The notes under the pieces were generated by a model. It searched no databases and was not told where the DNA came from. It saw only the letters and a list, made by a program, of their open reading frames with translations. Of a stretch of DNA of 64,000 nucleotides, positions 1-13,735 are shown piece by piece. Positions within the stretch are counted from its first letter, which is position 1. Every line of letters starts with the position of its first letter. Origin of the DNA: Platerodrilus igneus (taxonomy: Eukaryota > Arthropoda > Insecta > Coleoptera > Lycidae); contig JARFIW010001456.1 of assembly GCA_036346225.1 (NCBI GenBank), forward strand, positions 806,001-870,000, read 5' to 3'. A program made the position numbers and the translations under genes.

Positions 1-900
1 TCCTTCCGTTCAAACTTTTTAGTATACCATTTGTAAAATTTAAAATCGCATCCTGCGTTGAGAACCCAGCTTTAAATCCAAATTGGTTTGTATTTAGAAT
101 TTTATGTTTTGCAAGAAAATGAGTTATTCTATTAAAGAATGCTTTTCAATCGCTTTTGAGAAAACAGGTAAGATTGAGACAGCCCTATAATTACCTATTT
201 GAGAGATCACCTTTTTGTGAACAGAAACTACTTTTGCACTCTTTAGAATATCGGGAAAAACACCTGTTTTAAATGATTCATTGATCAAATCTGCAAGAGT
301 GACGTTTATTATGTCTGCTATATACCTCAATAGCGAGCAAGGTATCAAATTCATACTAGAGGAACCTTCTTACGCACACTCATTGTAATATTATACACTT
401 CTAAATAAGTAACAGGTGCAACAGATAAGCTAGGGTAGCTGGACACCTTTCCATCAACTTGCAAATCCATGCCATCCCTTAGCATTTTAATAGAGTCCAC
501 AAAAATAATTGTTGAATAAATTCGCAACATTAGCGGATTCAATAGGATCGCCATTTCCATCCAAAAACTTATTAGGATAAGAAACCTTATTTGAATTTAC
601 TTCAGATTTAATTATTTTCCAGACACAAGCACTTTTATTTTCTGCTTGAGAATATAGAAGATCATTTATGTGTTTTTTAACAGTTTTTATATTTATTGTA
701 TGTTGATGTAACATACTTTTATAGTGCATAGGTACGTTTAACCTAGTACCCCCTTTACAATACCAGTTTAGATATCTAAGATATTTAACGTTTTTAATAA
801 TACAAGAAGTTAACCGCCTTTTCCTACCTTTGCAAATTTTTTGCCTTACCTCATGAAGAGGAAACGCATCAAGGATATGCCATTTTAGTTTATCTTTAGC
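1..900 (-). mobile_element. LINE fragment (Jockey/CR1-like reverse transcriptase)
   Basis: Read on the minus strand, about 900 down to 1, this encodes the linker after the endonuclease and the first part of a non-LTR reverse transcriptase. The linker has an ACVWKIIKSEVNSN segment near 610-640. It is followed by the RT block with NESFKTGVFPDILKSAKVV (about 240-300), a YRAVSILPVFSKAIEK block (about 150-200), and QFGFKAGFSTQDAI near 50-90. These are the conserved early RT motifs of APE-type LINEs that copy RNA at a nicked target. The reading is broken by frameshifts between about 150 and 490, so it is not functional. The catalytic FADD block lies beyond the window edge. Clade assignment to Jockey/CR1 is from motif wording only. 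Confidence 0.8.
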
Positions 901-2091
901 ACTTTAATTCTTAAGTTAAATTAATTCATTTTATATCAACTGTTTATTTATCAGTACCTCATTATATACTGATACGAATTTTTGTTGTTTTTTTTTTTGT
1001 TTGATGGGCGCCAGTGAAACTTAATTTTTATAAATGGGCGCCAGTGAACAAAAATTTTCCGACATAGCTAGGGGTCTATTCCTGGGTACAGCAATAAGAA
1101 GTGGGGGAAGTCGAATTTTGTTTGCAAACCAAAGCTAACTTAAGTTAAATAGGCGCCACCAAGTCCTGAGATTATCACGATAAGAGCAAAGCACAATTCT
1201 AAGGTCGGACGTGGAAACCCAAAGATAAAAGGATCACCTTCGTTAACAAAAACCTGTCTTATAAAAATAAGACGCAGCTCCTGTAAGAAATTACAAAGAT
1301 TAAATAAAAAAAATGTAGAACACCATTTGTGTCCTATAAAAGTATATAAAAATAAAAAAATGTATATCCAATATGATATTGGCACAAAATTATTACCCAA
1401 AAATTCTACCTTTATGTTATCAGATTTGATCGCATTTGACCAAAATAAAAGTCTCAAAGTTTAACTAATTGTTTACTGAAGTAAAAAAAACTTTCTTTTA
1501 AAAAATCATAACTTTTTAACATGTAAAAAAAATTCTCAACAATAACATTTATAACAAAGTCAAAATTTTGTCTTTTTAAAGCAAAAGACTGCTCTCTAAA
1601 CATAAGCTTGTTTTAAATATTTGATCAAAATAATTTGTAACCACAATGCATTGAACTAACGTTTCTATCCTGGGCAGATCTTATTAGGTAGATTACAGTT
1701 TCATAATTATTACGCAGCGTATATTTAAATTTTTATACTTACTTTTTATAATTTATCTGTGAATAATAGCTAACTTCAAGATTGAAGAATGTTTAATTTG
1801 AATTTTAGGGAAGTTGCACGAAACATCTGCTTTCACGGCAAACATCTGTCAAATGTTGCTACATCACAAAAAAGTATAACGTCGAAAATATACCTTGAAA
1901 TTTATCTGAAGTTCAAATGGAACAAAGCTTACAATATAAACCTAACCTGACAAAATTTCTTCCTACGGTTTGTAAAACCAGTTCAACAATAATCGAAAGT
2001 GAAACAGATCATATGTTCATAAACATGATAGCAAATTTCGTGTTTTTTATATGATCGTCTGTTCATCAAAGATTAACGACATTCTAAACAC
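901..2091. other. No gene recognised; short GGGCGCC repeat
   Basis: This is A+T-rich sequence with no reading frame resembling a known family. A 15-base direct repeat, ATGGGCGCCAGTGAA, occurs at 1004-1018 and 1034-1048, and another GGCGCCA lies near 1150. An open frame on the minus strand at 1140-1457 has no recognisable motif and is probably chance. Confidence 0.5.
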
Positions 2092-2205
2092 ATGCAAAAA
2101 TTTCTTAAACTTAATAACGAACCAACTGCATCTGATTCTCCTCGACAAATCCCTACAGAAATTTCATCCGCTCCAAGCAACACCATAAACTATTTCCTGG
2201 GGTAA
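2092..2205 (+). pseudogene. Possible hAT transposase N-terminal scrap
   Basis: A 37-codon frame begins MQKFLKLNNEPTAS and then runs through a Ser/Pro-rich stretch. Many hAT transposases of the ZBED/SCAND3 type start with a similar MxKFLK segment followed by a low-complexity linker. Nothing downstream resembles the BED finger or the catalytic core, so this could be chance similarity. Confidence 0.15.
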
Positions 2206-4896
2206 CAGCAAACAGAACCATATGTCTGCAATCTCAAATGCTTGTACAGAACCATACAACTTACAAAACAAAATCTTCACTTGTCCTTTTCTATTGTTTT
2301 TCGTAGGCGCGCGTTAGTAGAAGTTACTGGAATTGTTCCAAGTCTAGCATGACCTGAACCACTCACACAAATAATTCAACCGGAGGTCGCATGCCTCTAG
2401 TCTGGAATACATCTTGATGAATTGATTGCTAGGGAGCGACTAACGAACCAAACTAGAAACGAATGATCGCGACGGTATTAAAGACTCGCGGTTAAAGGTG
2501 GGGAAATACGTAAGATGCAGGATTGCTAGAGGTGCTCGCCAAAATAACTTTCTGTAACACAGATATTTTACTACAAGAAGATTATTAAAACGAAGCGTTC
2601 CATTAGGTACTATATGGAACATTATTAAAGAGTAAAGCACGCTTAGCGCATTATCCTCGTAATTCAATGGGAATAAATACTGATCAAATTAAACATGTTA
2701 CAATACCAACGAATTTTGAATGTTGGTGTTTATTTATTTTAATTACTAATATTTTCTTTCAGCTAGCATTGTCCTTCGATGACCACTATTTTTCTATCTT
2801 CTGTGCTTCCTTCCCTTGCAATGGTGTGACTAGGTACCTATGTGTCACAGTGGGATCGCGACGTTGGAGCTTGTTTCTACGTCTCTTGCGCCTTCCAAGT
2901 TTCTATTCCTTACTTGTGGTTGGCCAATCTCACCTGGCCTCCGCCACGTGTGGTTATCTACCCATCCCACTCTCCGCAAGCAGCTAACCCGTATAGTTGT
3001 CCACGTACTTTTCTATCTACCGGCCTACCTTTCAACCCCATGCAATTCATATCTTTACCTATATATTCTTTCCCTTCAATTATTTTATTCATCTGTCTCA
3101 ACCCCTTTTTTTCTTTCGTACGGTGCTTTTGAGAATGTCTTCCCCCAAATGACTGTTACAAAAGGAGGTCACTTGGAAACCGTCAAAGAGTCAAGACGGC
3201 TCACCGACACACGTGGAGATTAGTAGTGTCGTCGTCAAGCAACGAATTTTCAAGCAGATAAGTCATATGCATTACGAAAAAAATACAGATTTCAAAGAAA
3301 CACTTTTGGCACTCATTATTGAGCAATAACTTTAAATCAAAGTAGTGGGTAGTGCACTATAGTGAACGCAGAGGCATTTTGTTTGGCAAGAGTAGAATCA
3401 AGGTTGTAATGAAAATTAATTTAACATTGTTATTTTTTGCCAAGGTTAATTCGGTTGAAGGTTTGGTGTACACATATTTTCTTCAGTAGAGGAACGGCTG
3501 TAATTACTAGTGGTATGCTGTATTAAGAGTTGATTAGCAGTCATAAACTTATTTCTACAAAAAACTGACCAGCTAAGTCATTAGCTCTTCTGAGAATTGA
3601 CATGAACCATCACGTATTCGTATTGTTCTGTGTGTGGTTGGATTAGTGCAGTAAGTGCCAGAATTTAGTTTAATATATTTAATTGGCCAATCTTAGGTTA
3701 TAGCATGCTTGTCTTTACTATTTTCAGCGCTTATATTTTGATAATTGCGTAATATATCAAAGATAAGTATTAGTGGCGTTAGTTATTCTTATCATTAAGG
3801 GAATTGAGTAGTGGTAACTGGCGGATTACCAGTATCCGGTGGTACTTTGGATGCTCCTGTGGCAATATTTGAATTAATTAAGAAGTCTTAATTAATGCTG
3901 CTTCAATTACAACACCTGTATTCACAATTGAGATTCCCGGGATTAGGCAAAGATATATTGTCTTTGCATTTAAAATATAATAATTAACAAGTCTTATAAC
4001 ATCTGAGCATTTCACCATTCAGATTGCTTCAAAAAACACAAATGCATAGAACAATGCACATTACAACTAACAGATTATTCCTAATTCCCAATCCATTTTG
4101 GATACATAATAATTCGAAGGGTTAGTACAAAATACGCCTATAGGCATAAATAAAATACAAAAATGGACAAAAATATCAGCAAACAAAATGGGGTTAAACG
4201 TCGAGAAGAAAATCTAAAAAATATTCTTATCGTTCCAGTGTGGTAACGAGTTTAACTAAAGCGAGAGTAATGAGATCAAGAACTGACTAAAATAACGGGC
4301 CATACTATTTATACTTCAAGTAAACCGTATTTACAACTCCACAAAGACCACCGTTCAAGTTGTTACGTTCATTTTCGACAGTATTTGGTTATTTCATTTA
4401 CATCGATTCCGTTTCTACTCTTTCATACGTCGACAACATCCTTTTTACAATAAGTACGCTTCCTACTAATATTCATTTTAAACTTATTTATTTCGAAACG
4501 TAAAGTTTATGCTAAAATTAAATAATCAATGCCTTGTTTTAGATACCCGTTAACTTGTTATACATTATGACCGCGTATAATTGATTCTTATGTGATTTTC
4601 ATCTAAAGACTCGTTGAAATTAGGTATTGAACTATCCGATAAAACCGTGTTTTCAAGTTTTCTAATCTCGTTTGATAACACCAATATTACTTTGAACTCT
4701 AATTATTAGTTAAACGAATTAATATTCACTTTCTTTTCTGAATTTTCAAAAAGCATTCGTCGTGATTGTTAGATTCTTCGTTCCCGTTTTTCTGGAATTT
4801 CGTGCACACAGTACTGCGTGGTAAGTAATTGTGGTTTTACAAACATTTACGTTTCGGCGGCACTAAATTAATTTACCTGTAATTATTCTAGCTTAC
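2206..4896. other. Intergenic, no gene recognised
   Basis: The stretch is mostly A+T-rich, with a C-rich patch at about 2760-3130. Open frames there (for example 2667-2987 and 2840-3223 on the plus strand) overlap each other in different phases. They encode hydrophobic or low-complexity peptides with no family signature. I see no RNA gene or repeat structure. Confidence 0.5.
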
Positions 4897-5131
4897 TCCG
4901 GTGGGCCTAACGATCAGTTCGAACCATTGCTCCTGTTGGCACAAGAGAACACGCACATGGCATGATTCCACACACAGATGGTCCATTTCATCCTTAGAAA
5001 CGGAAGCCAGCCTACACCTTGGACGTGGGTTAGTCTTTAGCCCGATTTCTTTTTTGTTTCTTTGTTGGCAATGCACCTGGGAAAAGGTCACATCCACATG
5101 TTTATCGGGTTCGACTCGAAGCCCACACTTG
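4897..5131 (-). CDS. Candidate unidentified coding exon
   Basis: On the minus strand a G+C-richer island is open throughout and is flanked by an AG acceptor (AACTAG just upstream of 5131) and a good donor (GGA|GTAAGC at 4896). The peptide is Cys-rich and mixed in composition, with NPRPRCRLASVSKDEMDHLC followed by QQEQWFELIVRPTG at its 3' end. That looks more protein-like than the antisense reading. I do not recognise the family with confidence; the closing RPTG recalls tuberin-type proteins, but that is a guess. The opposite strand is also open and has an acceptor (TTCTAG) and a donor (GTGAGA), so strand is not certain. No partner exon was found nearby. Confidence 0.35.
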
Positions 5132-5563
5132 CTAGTTGTGAACATGAGCATCGTTAGGTGAGATAGTACTTATCATTAATATTGTATGTACTGTGACCAT
5201 CATACATCAATAATGGTATACTTATGGTGGTAATGTCTACAAGGGGAGAGTTTACTTTTTAGTGCTTACAAAAATTTTGATATTAATTTCCAATTTAACA
5301 CCCAAACTACTTAATGTCTACAAGGGAGGATTTCTCTTTTTTTTGTATTTTTTGGGGTTGTAAAATTTTGTTAATTAAGACAGTGTAGTGCTAATGATTT
5401 TTATATGCTTAATTGTTGTATTTAAGATAATGATTTAGAGCTGTTGTTGTTAGGGTCATATTTTCTAGTTCCTTTTTTTTTGTAATTAATATGGGGGACC
5501 TAAAAACGGCAGCTCACCATTTTAAGTATTGATTCTTTTATGTTATGTTCATTTTTGGCACTA
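5132..5563. other. No gene recognised
   Basis: T-rich and A-rich spacer with a locally repeated phrase, ATGTCTACAAGG, at about 5232 and 5312. No coding or RNA signature is visible. Confidence 0.4.
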
Positions 5564-7024
5564 CTGTGATATGAAATTCGCCCCACGCATGTGCGTGATT
5601 TTTGTACTGTGATATTTCTTATCGAGTCCCTACGATGGGCATGCCATTTTTATTGCTACGAAATTCGCCCTTTGATATGAAATATTATTTTAGGATTTTA
5701 CCCCGACTAGCTTACTGAATAAATCTTATTGAATTCAAATAAAGCAATTCTAGAACACAATATAATAATTGATAATATGTACATAATATGTACATTATAT
5801 GTACATTATCAGATTTATGCTTTTCTGAAAGCCAGCAAAATTATCATTTAATTACATTCAGGGACCTTCGAACGTTGCAAGATACCTTCCCTTGTTTTCA
5901 TATTTTTAAGTGACCTTTTTGATGACTTACAAATATCTAAGGTATAGCAAATATTAAATTGGAAACAGTCTTTCAATAATAAAGTGTTTTAAAAATTGCT
6001 AACCTGGAATGGTTTTTGGAGTTTCCTCCTAGTTTATGGTCTGCATCCCCTTGCTGTGTCCGCTATACACTTTTTCTTTTTGGTATTTTATGTTTGCGTT
6101 AAGACATCAACCAAATTGTCTCCACAAAAATGGCATCAACAAAATGCCGTGCCCTGTTTTGTTAATATTAGAAATGAATTTAATTAAGTAGTTTAACTTA
6201 CGTCTATCTGTAGATCGGCTGATATTTCGCTGCACAAAATTCTTGCACTTTTAAATTTTATTTATTTAATTTTCATTTCACTAATTACGTGAGTTTTTAC
6301 CACCTTCAAACATAGTTGTTGCTCGGTTAAATATAGACTAAAATGTTATTCAGTTTCTATCGTATATATAAGCCCTTCCTCCAATAGTTTTCATTGACGT
6401 GTTTATAATCACGGCTTGTACCTTGCCTCATCTGACAGAACTCGGAATTTTTACAAATTACCTAGTTTAAATCTTCGACGAATGCTCTATTCCTCAAGTA
6501 CGCGTTCAGCATATTACAGCATTATGATAGGATTTCCAACTTTTGGCTTTTCATCAAGTCATGTATTCAATGTTTGTCAATTTATCATATAATTGAACCG
6601 CCTGGTATTTATTCATTTGCCACAGAATGTTGATTTTCTGAACAAATGTGTTCTTCTCTATTCACGTAACGATTTTCTAATAATGGATTATTTAAGATGC
6701 GTTTACGTTGATATTTTCGATGCAATTATTAAATATTTAGAATGTCAATTTATCTGTGTTTCCCGGTAATTTAATTTTGATGCAATTTGTTGCGTTTTAA
6801 AGTGTTATCTTTACTTGTAAACTATACTTAAACATATTTATGTTCTCATGCATTTAATTACATACCTTTTATATACAGTGTCCTCTTAATTGACATTATG
6901 TGGAATAGTCAATTTACTCTTATAATTTCTGGAAGTATTTGATTTTTTTAAAGTTAAAGTTGTTTATATTTATCCTACGACCCCTATGACTTAATCTACC
7001 CTTAAACTGCCCTATTATCATAGC

Positions 7025-7025
<1 letters not shown>
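5564..7025 (+). repeat. Non-coding unit Y, copy 1 (TA-bounded)
   Basis: This unit recurs in inverted orientation at 38124-39872. Matched segments include a stretch at 5990-6055 against 39330-39410, the Y1 box at 6363 against 38872-38885, and the block at 6840-7025 against 38124-38290. The left end reads ACTGTGATATG and the right end, read inward, reads TGCTATGATAATAGGGC, a short imperfect terminal inverted repeat. A TATA-like box (TATATATAAGCCC) lies at 6363. No protein motif is seen in any frame. It is bounded on the right by the (TA)n tract at 7027-7058. Confidence 0.6.

Positions 7026-7026
<1 letters not shown>

Positions 7027-7058
<32 letters not shown>
7027..7058. repeat. (TA)n microsatellite between units Y1 and B
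   Basis: Uninterrupted TA dinucleotides, 32 bp. It separates two repeat units directly, with no other sequence between. Confidence 0.95.
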
Positions 7059-7059
<1 letters not shown>

Positions 7060-8816
7060 TATGTAGTTTTCGCCCCACATTGTTGCGTCATTTAAATATT
7101 GATATGATAACGCCGTACGCCGATGTGATAAACGTCCAGCTGAACGCCACCGCTCTGTGTTTTTTCTTTAATCTTCTAATTTTATTATGGCACGGCTAGC
7201 CCTTTTTAATTTACACAGAGTGCACAACGTTACGATGATCAATTTTCATTTACCCCTTTATGATTACTTGTTAGAATTGATAAAACAAAGTCAATCAACA
7301 TTCACATAATGAAAGGAAATAATATTTACACTTCACAATTTTTTGTAATCCTTTAAATACACCCTTCAATCAATTAATATTATATGGATCATTTATCCCA
7401 AAATTTATTTCATTTTAATTTAATATAAAGTCGCCAAAAACGACACCTTTACAAAAAAATCTGGAACGTTCAAGACCTTTTTATGATTTTTACATAGTTT
7501 CAACAGATTCAATGTTCTTGTTGACTCCTTACAAACTTGCGAGACAATTTATATATTCAGTGTTAAAATTTAAATTTGAAAAGATTCCTTAAAACTAGCT
7601 AGCTCTAACCTGTGATATTTTGATAAGTTGTTGCGTGTTGTGGATCAACACCCCCTCATTATCTTCAATCGAAACCAATGCTCTACTTAGTACTCCTTAT
7701 GTTGAACCAATAATTCAGTATGGTTACCCCTTGTTTCCAAAAATCACCTTGTGCTTTATTCAATATTTCTCTGGATACGCCTTAAATACAACTTTAGTAT
7801 TATGAATTTCTAAACACCAGACTTAGTATCTTGGATTATAATTGTTTTAGACACAGATTAGAATTAGAATTGTCCCAGAATTCCAAAGCAGAATTAGAAT
7901 TGGAATTAGAATTGTTTTCGACACAAATTAAAAGCCATATATCATTATGAATACTTAATTTAAATTAATTACCAAATTTCTACTCACGTTTTCTAAAAAA
8001 AAACGGCAAAAACTCTTCATGTATTCTTAACACAACACTATTTTCACTATAATATAAATTTTACTTATCTGACGCGTACATATTTGGTTAAAAGTGTTGT
8101 GAATTCGACGTGTTTCAAGTTGAGACTGCTCTGCCTTATCACCGGTGGGTGTTATATAGCTTTTTCCCCCTACATTTGGATTGGTTTCCCAAGTAGTCTT
8201 ACAGATTATTGCGACCAACCACGTTTGTCTTTAATATTTTAAGCTGATTTCTGACGAAACTATTTGGGATTTTCATATCATGCTGTTATTTGTGATCTTT
8301 GATTGCCTTATTATTTGTTATCGTGCTCGGACTTTTAACTTATGTCTGTTGTTTTGTGTAGATAAAGCTTTTGGATAATTGTACAAAATAAATGATGTAA
8401 CACGAATGCTGTTTTCGTATTTATTTAAACTGATCTTTGAAAGTGCATTTTCTTATCAAAACATTTATTGTTCCTTCTTTATCACAAGCGTAATTGCATG
8501 AGGATTTATTAGGTTTTGTCTTATCTTCTGCGTCTTTATTTTATAAACTTGTTAAACACTGCTCAACGTAGTTTAATTACATGTACGATTATTTCTCTGC
8601 TGAATACGCATTCTATTATTGAAAGATACGCTTACTGGCATTAATTAAAGTTAATTACGGTCTATATACAGGATGTTAAATGCTTGCTATTTACATTATG
8701 TGCGAATTATTTATTTTCCTGCTAATTAAATGTAGTTTTCTGATTCCCATTGCTATTTACAGTTACTACGCGACCCTTACTACTCAATACACCCCTAAAC
8801 AATCCCTATCACAGTA
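7059..8816 (+). repeat. Non-coding unit B (TA-bounded, Y-related ends)
   Basis: The left end ACTATGTAGTTTTCGCCCC resembles the left end of Y1. The right end, read inward, ACTGTGATAGGGATTG then a GGGGTGTATTGAGT phrase, resembles the right end of Y and the left end of Z. A TATA-like box (TTATATAGC) is near 8151. Short GAATTAGAATT-type iterations lie at 7857-7906. No protein motif is recognised; open frames at 7620-7805 (+) and 8027-8218 (-) are short and unsupported. It ends in a short AT tract at 8817-8826. Confidence 0.45.
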
Positions 8817-8826
8817 ATATATATAT

Positions 8827-10141
8827 GGTAATTAGAGGTCGTTTGATTATTTTTATGTGTAATTTTTTTTTATTTCAGGCCTTTCTTTAATTTTTGTATG
8901 TATTATACCCCGCCCACTCACCGAATGAGCCCGGTCAATTTCTTCTTTGGCTTTTAGGCTACGTAAATGTACGTAGTAAAGTATGAGACAAACTTGAGGC
9001 AGCAAACAAAAATCAAATTACATCAAAATCGGTATCAAAACAAAATATAACAAATGGGAAAACAGCAAAGCCCGGGCAGAAGATTTTCAATAACTGTTTA
9101 TTTTTAATATTTGTTCATTTGTTTTTGTTCTAAGTACATACTGTTAATTTCAATCAATAAAAGAAATGTATAGTTCACTGCATGTAAGAAGACAAGCGTG
9201 CCCATATGCAAAAAGCTTATTTTTAAACGTGGGCATGCTAAATTCACAGCTGCGTGACGTTTCACAAATCAAAATTAAAACCACAGCATTTCAGTATCAC
9301 TTTCATAACGGTTTATTTCCTATTATCCTATACTTTTATGGTTATTAAGACATTCCTTTGACACTGGTTCAATCATAACGACATCTTAGTTACAGCTAAT
9401 TCAACACCAAGGCCTCTTATTCCCGAATGTGAGAGAAGGGATCGTTCCTATCGATAGAAGTGAACAATCACATCACCGGATTGTACTCATGGTATAAGCA
9501 GACTTTATTCTCGAATGTGAACAAACACTTGATCCACAGAAACGAATCACAAAAAATATTAACGATTCATTACACCTACTTTGCTGCATTTGAACTCCAT
9601 TTTAATAGAATTTGTATTTTCACATAGTAGGTGTGGTTGTTTCAATGCGAATCCTGACGATTCAAATTGAAGTCAAAATTTATAATTTCGATAAGGTACC
9701 TAAACTTTTGTGGGTTAAAGTAGACTTTTCAAGCTAGTCATACAACTGAAATTTAATGTGCCTGTTTTGAAAATTTTAAACATTAGAAATTATGGAAAAT
9801 TAAATATAATGATGAATTGTGTAATAATCGTTATTCTTGCAATTTAACTCTAAAGTTTAAAATTTTGTAACAGGTTCACAAATATGGTAAATACCTCAAT
9901 ATATTATTTCAAAAACTTACACAAATTTAATTACAAATATTCTATGGTAATAAAACTGCCTGCCATGTTTGTTGGTTCAGTAATCACCTGAATTTTGAAG
10001 TGTTAGTTTGATGTTACTATTATTTTATAAAGCATATGTTGTATTTTGTTGAATAAAGCCTTTTAAGCTCGGGTTAAATTGTATTATATATTCTCCTATT
10101 TCCATTTCTTTATCTATTTAGCTTAGAAATTATCTTTAATC
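8827..10141. other. Intergenic, no gene recognised
   Basis: A+T-rich sequence without a convincing reading frame, RNA gene or repeat. It ends where the Harbinger terminal motif begins. Confidence 0.4.
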
Positions 10142-10997
10142 ATGCGTTCGGTTGATTGCACTAGTGCACACTGGGTGTGCACTTTTTCAGTACCGTGCAT
10201 TCGGTTGGTACTATACACCAACCCCGATTCAGGTTTACTTATTTAATTCGTCTCCATGCACCAAATACGTGCAGATTTATTGCACCAGTCATTTGTGGTA
10301 GTTCAAGCAATTGAACTGAATAAAAATGGCCGACTTAACCTTACATTTAATTAAAGAGTTATTAGATAGTAGCAGTAGTTCAGAAGACGAAATTAATATT
10401 TGTTTGAAAACAGAAGATTCAAACCGTACCAAAAATTACAAATTATTTAGATATTGTGGAAGATTATAGTGATGAACAGGTTACTAAGTTTACATTGCAC
10501 TTTAATAAGTAAACTATTTATGTCTCAATTTTTGCAGTTTCGTAAGCAATTTTCCATGAATAGAGAAACGTTTGAAAGCATAATTGAGAACTATAAAACT
10601 TCGCCTTCTTATCCACAAGATACACACCATGGTGGCAAGATACCGAAATCCCCTGAAACTCATATGCTTTCGTTTTTATGGTAATTCTGTAAACTTTATA
10701 TTTTAAATTTTCTAGGTGTAAAGTTTTAGGTTTGCTGGAAATAAATGCTGCATGCGTGACGTAGCCAGTAGATTTGGAATGGCAGAAGCTACTTTCCATG
10801 CTTGTTTCAATCGGGTGTTAAATTACTTTATGTCAATCGCGTCAAATGTAATAACATTTCCAAGTAGCCATGAAGAAAAAAAAGAAATAACCAAGTGCTT
10901 TGAAGAGATTTGTATTTTATCAACATTTACCTACAATAACCACATTCAAAATGTACTTTAGATTGCTCGCCTTCCTGGTGTAATTGGAACAACAGAC

Positions 10998-11569
10998 TGT
11001 TACATTCCCACGCCCGTGTGTGTTCAGAGCCACTTCCATAGTTGGCAACAGTGATATTATCCACGTTCACATTATTGCACAATAAAGATATTACACCATA
11101 ACTACATGTCAAATTGTATCACATGCCAAATATGTTTACAGTGATACAAGATGCGCCCTAAAAAATATAAAAAGCACTCTCCAAAAAATGTGGAACTCTT
11201 TACGATTTCGCGGTCACGCTTGCACAGGAGCCATGCTGATTTCCATGTATCTCGTTTGGGTGTTATTGTTGGGGTGAGTTACGTCATGCCCTCGTTGAAA
11301 CCAGATTTAGCGTCCTCCCTCTTCTTGTGTTTGTAGGCAGGAAGAAGGAACAACGTAAACGTCACTGTTCGACGTCTCGTTGGCTAATAATGTCGTGTCA
11401 CACACCACCCACTTGCGCCATCACTCCACGTCTGCACATTCCTTTTGCGCAAACGCAACTGTCCGAAATGACGGAAATGCACAAGTCTATTTGAAATAAT
11501 GGCGGGCATTTACTCACAAATTTAAACTTAAACTAAATGTGATACATAGCCGATTTTCGGCATGTAACA
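10998..11569 (-). repeat. 3' LTR of the LARD-like element (572 bp)
   Basis: Read on the minus strand it starts TGTTACATGCCG and has the terminal palindrome GCCGAAAATCGGC (11549-11561). It matches the LTR at 14774-15426 except for a missing block of roughly 75 bp (present at about 15136-15210) and scattered substitutions. No clear polypurine tract precedes it. Confidence 0.85.
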
Positions 11570-13534
11570 ATCACGACAAAGCCATAAAAGAAAAAAATCC
11601 TAAAAAAAGAAAATGACTGTTAGCACGCTAAAAGCTTAAACTCTAAATACTAACTAACCTACATATACCCTAACTTAAATTCTAGAAAATGTTTATTTTA
11701 GGCGTCACCTGGTTTTTCAACCGATAACACGTCTTACGATTAACCAGGAAACTGACTGTGTAGCCCATTGTTTTTTGAACTACATCTATAAATGCACACA
11801 CGAGTCTTTAATGTGGTGGTTATAATTGACACAAATTTGTCGGAGAGCACGAAATACTACTAAAACTAAAACAAATGTGACAAATCGCCTAACATATATA
11901 CTATAACTAAAGCTAACATTACAGTTTTTAAGTGCACACGCACATAAGCATTGCATCTAAACTGTTTTTTCTTTGGCAAAAAATGCCCAAATTTCAAAAT
12001 GTCCAAAAGAGCAAATTACTCTGCACTTTAGCAAATTTTTATGTACTGGTACTCTGGCTTAATAAACAATACACATCAAAACTCTTTCATGACATGGCTG
12101 TGAATCAACAAGTTTACAAACAGTACCATCTTACTAATTTCTTACATTACTAACCTAACAAATTATATTGCTACCATCAGGTTAGCTTCTTCACTCAATA
12201 TTCAAAAAAATAATTCCTACGTCTGATCGTAAATACCAAACGTTAGGAAAACAAAAAAGATAAGGCAAAACCTCAAGTTATTATCAAAGGTAATAGGTAA
12301 GATAAAGATATTAAGATAAAACTAGATAACAATAGGTGGATCCGAAACGTCCCAGCACGCTAAGGCACGCTACTACTACATACATTAAAGATATAGCGTA
12401 GAATTCCTCAGCTCACCAAGCCGTTTTGTCATCCCTCCCAAAGATACAAGATAGAGTGGCTCCTTGAAACCGCTATATAGGTAAGTTAAAACATATAAGT
12501 TAAAAAAAGTTCTACGCTCTAACGAGTGCATCCACTACGATAAGAAAATCAGATAAAAGTTGAAACAACAACTTAAAAGTATCACTATAGATATCTTCGC
12601 ACAAGAAACCACTGTTTCAAGGTAATTTTTAAAAACGGTAACGCCATAAACACACACGAATGTCTAATTATAAGCAGTTAAATACAACCATACTGTCCCA
12701 ATATGCTAAAAACAACCGAGAATTCGATAAAATACCAATAAAAAGTGATAGCACCTCACCACGAAGTTCAATAAAAAACAAGAAAAAAAATGTTTATATG
12801 TTCTGGTGATTTAATCGAAGGAGAAAACAATTAATGATAAAGGATAAAGTGGGCGACTGTAATAATTCAGAAGAAAAAATCATGGAATAGAAACTCCTAG
12901 GTTTTTGCAACTGCGAATATGGACTATTTCTTACAATGGCATAAGCCGCGTTTCCTATGTGAGCCCAAAGAAAAAAGCATCCACTCAACATCAGCTCAAA
13001 CCAATCATGAAAATTAAATGAGTTATTGCAACGAAAGTTATGACAATCACCACAAAATTAAACAATGTACGATAAATGCTGAAAACAAAATAATCTGTTG
13101 TAGAAAAGGTGCCAAAATTGATTAGATGAAGCGACAGAGTTATATTAGAAAATCTAGATAACAAACAAATATGTGGCTAGCAATAAATTCAAGGGAAAGT
13201 CAACAGGTAGCAAAAAGAAAGCTAGTTTAATGTAAATAAGGCAAAAGTGTAGAAGGTAGGTGCTGTATAAGAAAAGAAAAGGCTGAATAAAGTTAACTAA
13301 TTCATAGTAGGGACAGAAACATTAAGTAAATCGTTAAAGAAATGAAACGTGGAAAATTTTGGATGTACGCAAAGCTTGAGCGATTTTAAAGATATTTTCA
13401 TTCCACCTAGTGTGGTCTGAATCGATATATGAAGAGATAGCGGTAATTAAGACTCGATTTACTGATAACAAAATTGTTGAAGAACAAAAAAAAATATCTT
13501 ACAACGCATATAATTGCTAGGGTGACAAGCCCTC

Positions 13535-13735
13535 CTTTGAGCTTCACCTAGACTAATGAACAAAAACTTCAACATCATCCTCAAAAAATGATTCGAAAAT
13601 TACTAGAGCAACAAACTTACCACGAGTCTCGTCTAGACTTATGTAATGCTAAGCAACCAACTCCTCATGAGTCTCGTCTAGACTAAGATACTGCTGAGCG
13701 ACCAACCACAACGACAAGTCTCGCCTAGACCAAAT
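13535..13735 (-). repeat. Imperfect ~52-bp tandem repeats with splice donor
   Basis: Three to four degenerate units each carry GTCTAGACGAGACT (minus-strand sense), centred near 13550, 13633, 13677 and 13722. In minus-strand order the array is followed by a GGTAAGTTTGT donor-like site near 13615. The same module and donor occur at 22435-22525 in the gypsy-type element, about 1.1-1.3 kb after the 5' LTR in both cases. A role in packaging or splicing of the RNA leader is inference. Confidence 0.65.

Noticed and set aside
2667..3223. Overlapping plus-strand open frames in a C-rich patch
   Set aside because: Three phases are open at once because of base composition; the peptides are hydrophobic and low in complexity, with no motif or splice context.
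13535..13735. CRISPR-like spaced repeats
   Set aside because: Units are imperfect, spacers are themselves similar, and the context is a eukaryotic LTR element; an ordinary tandem repeat.
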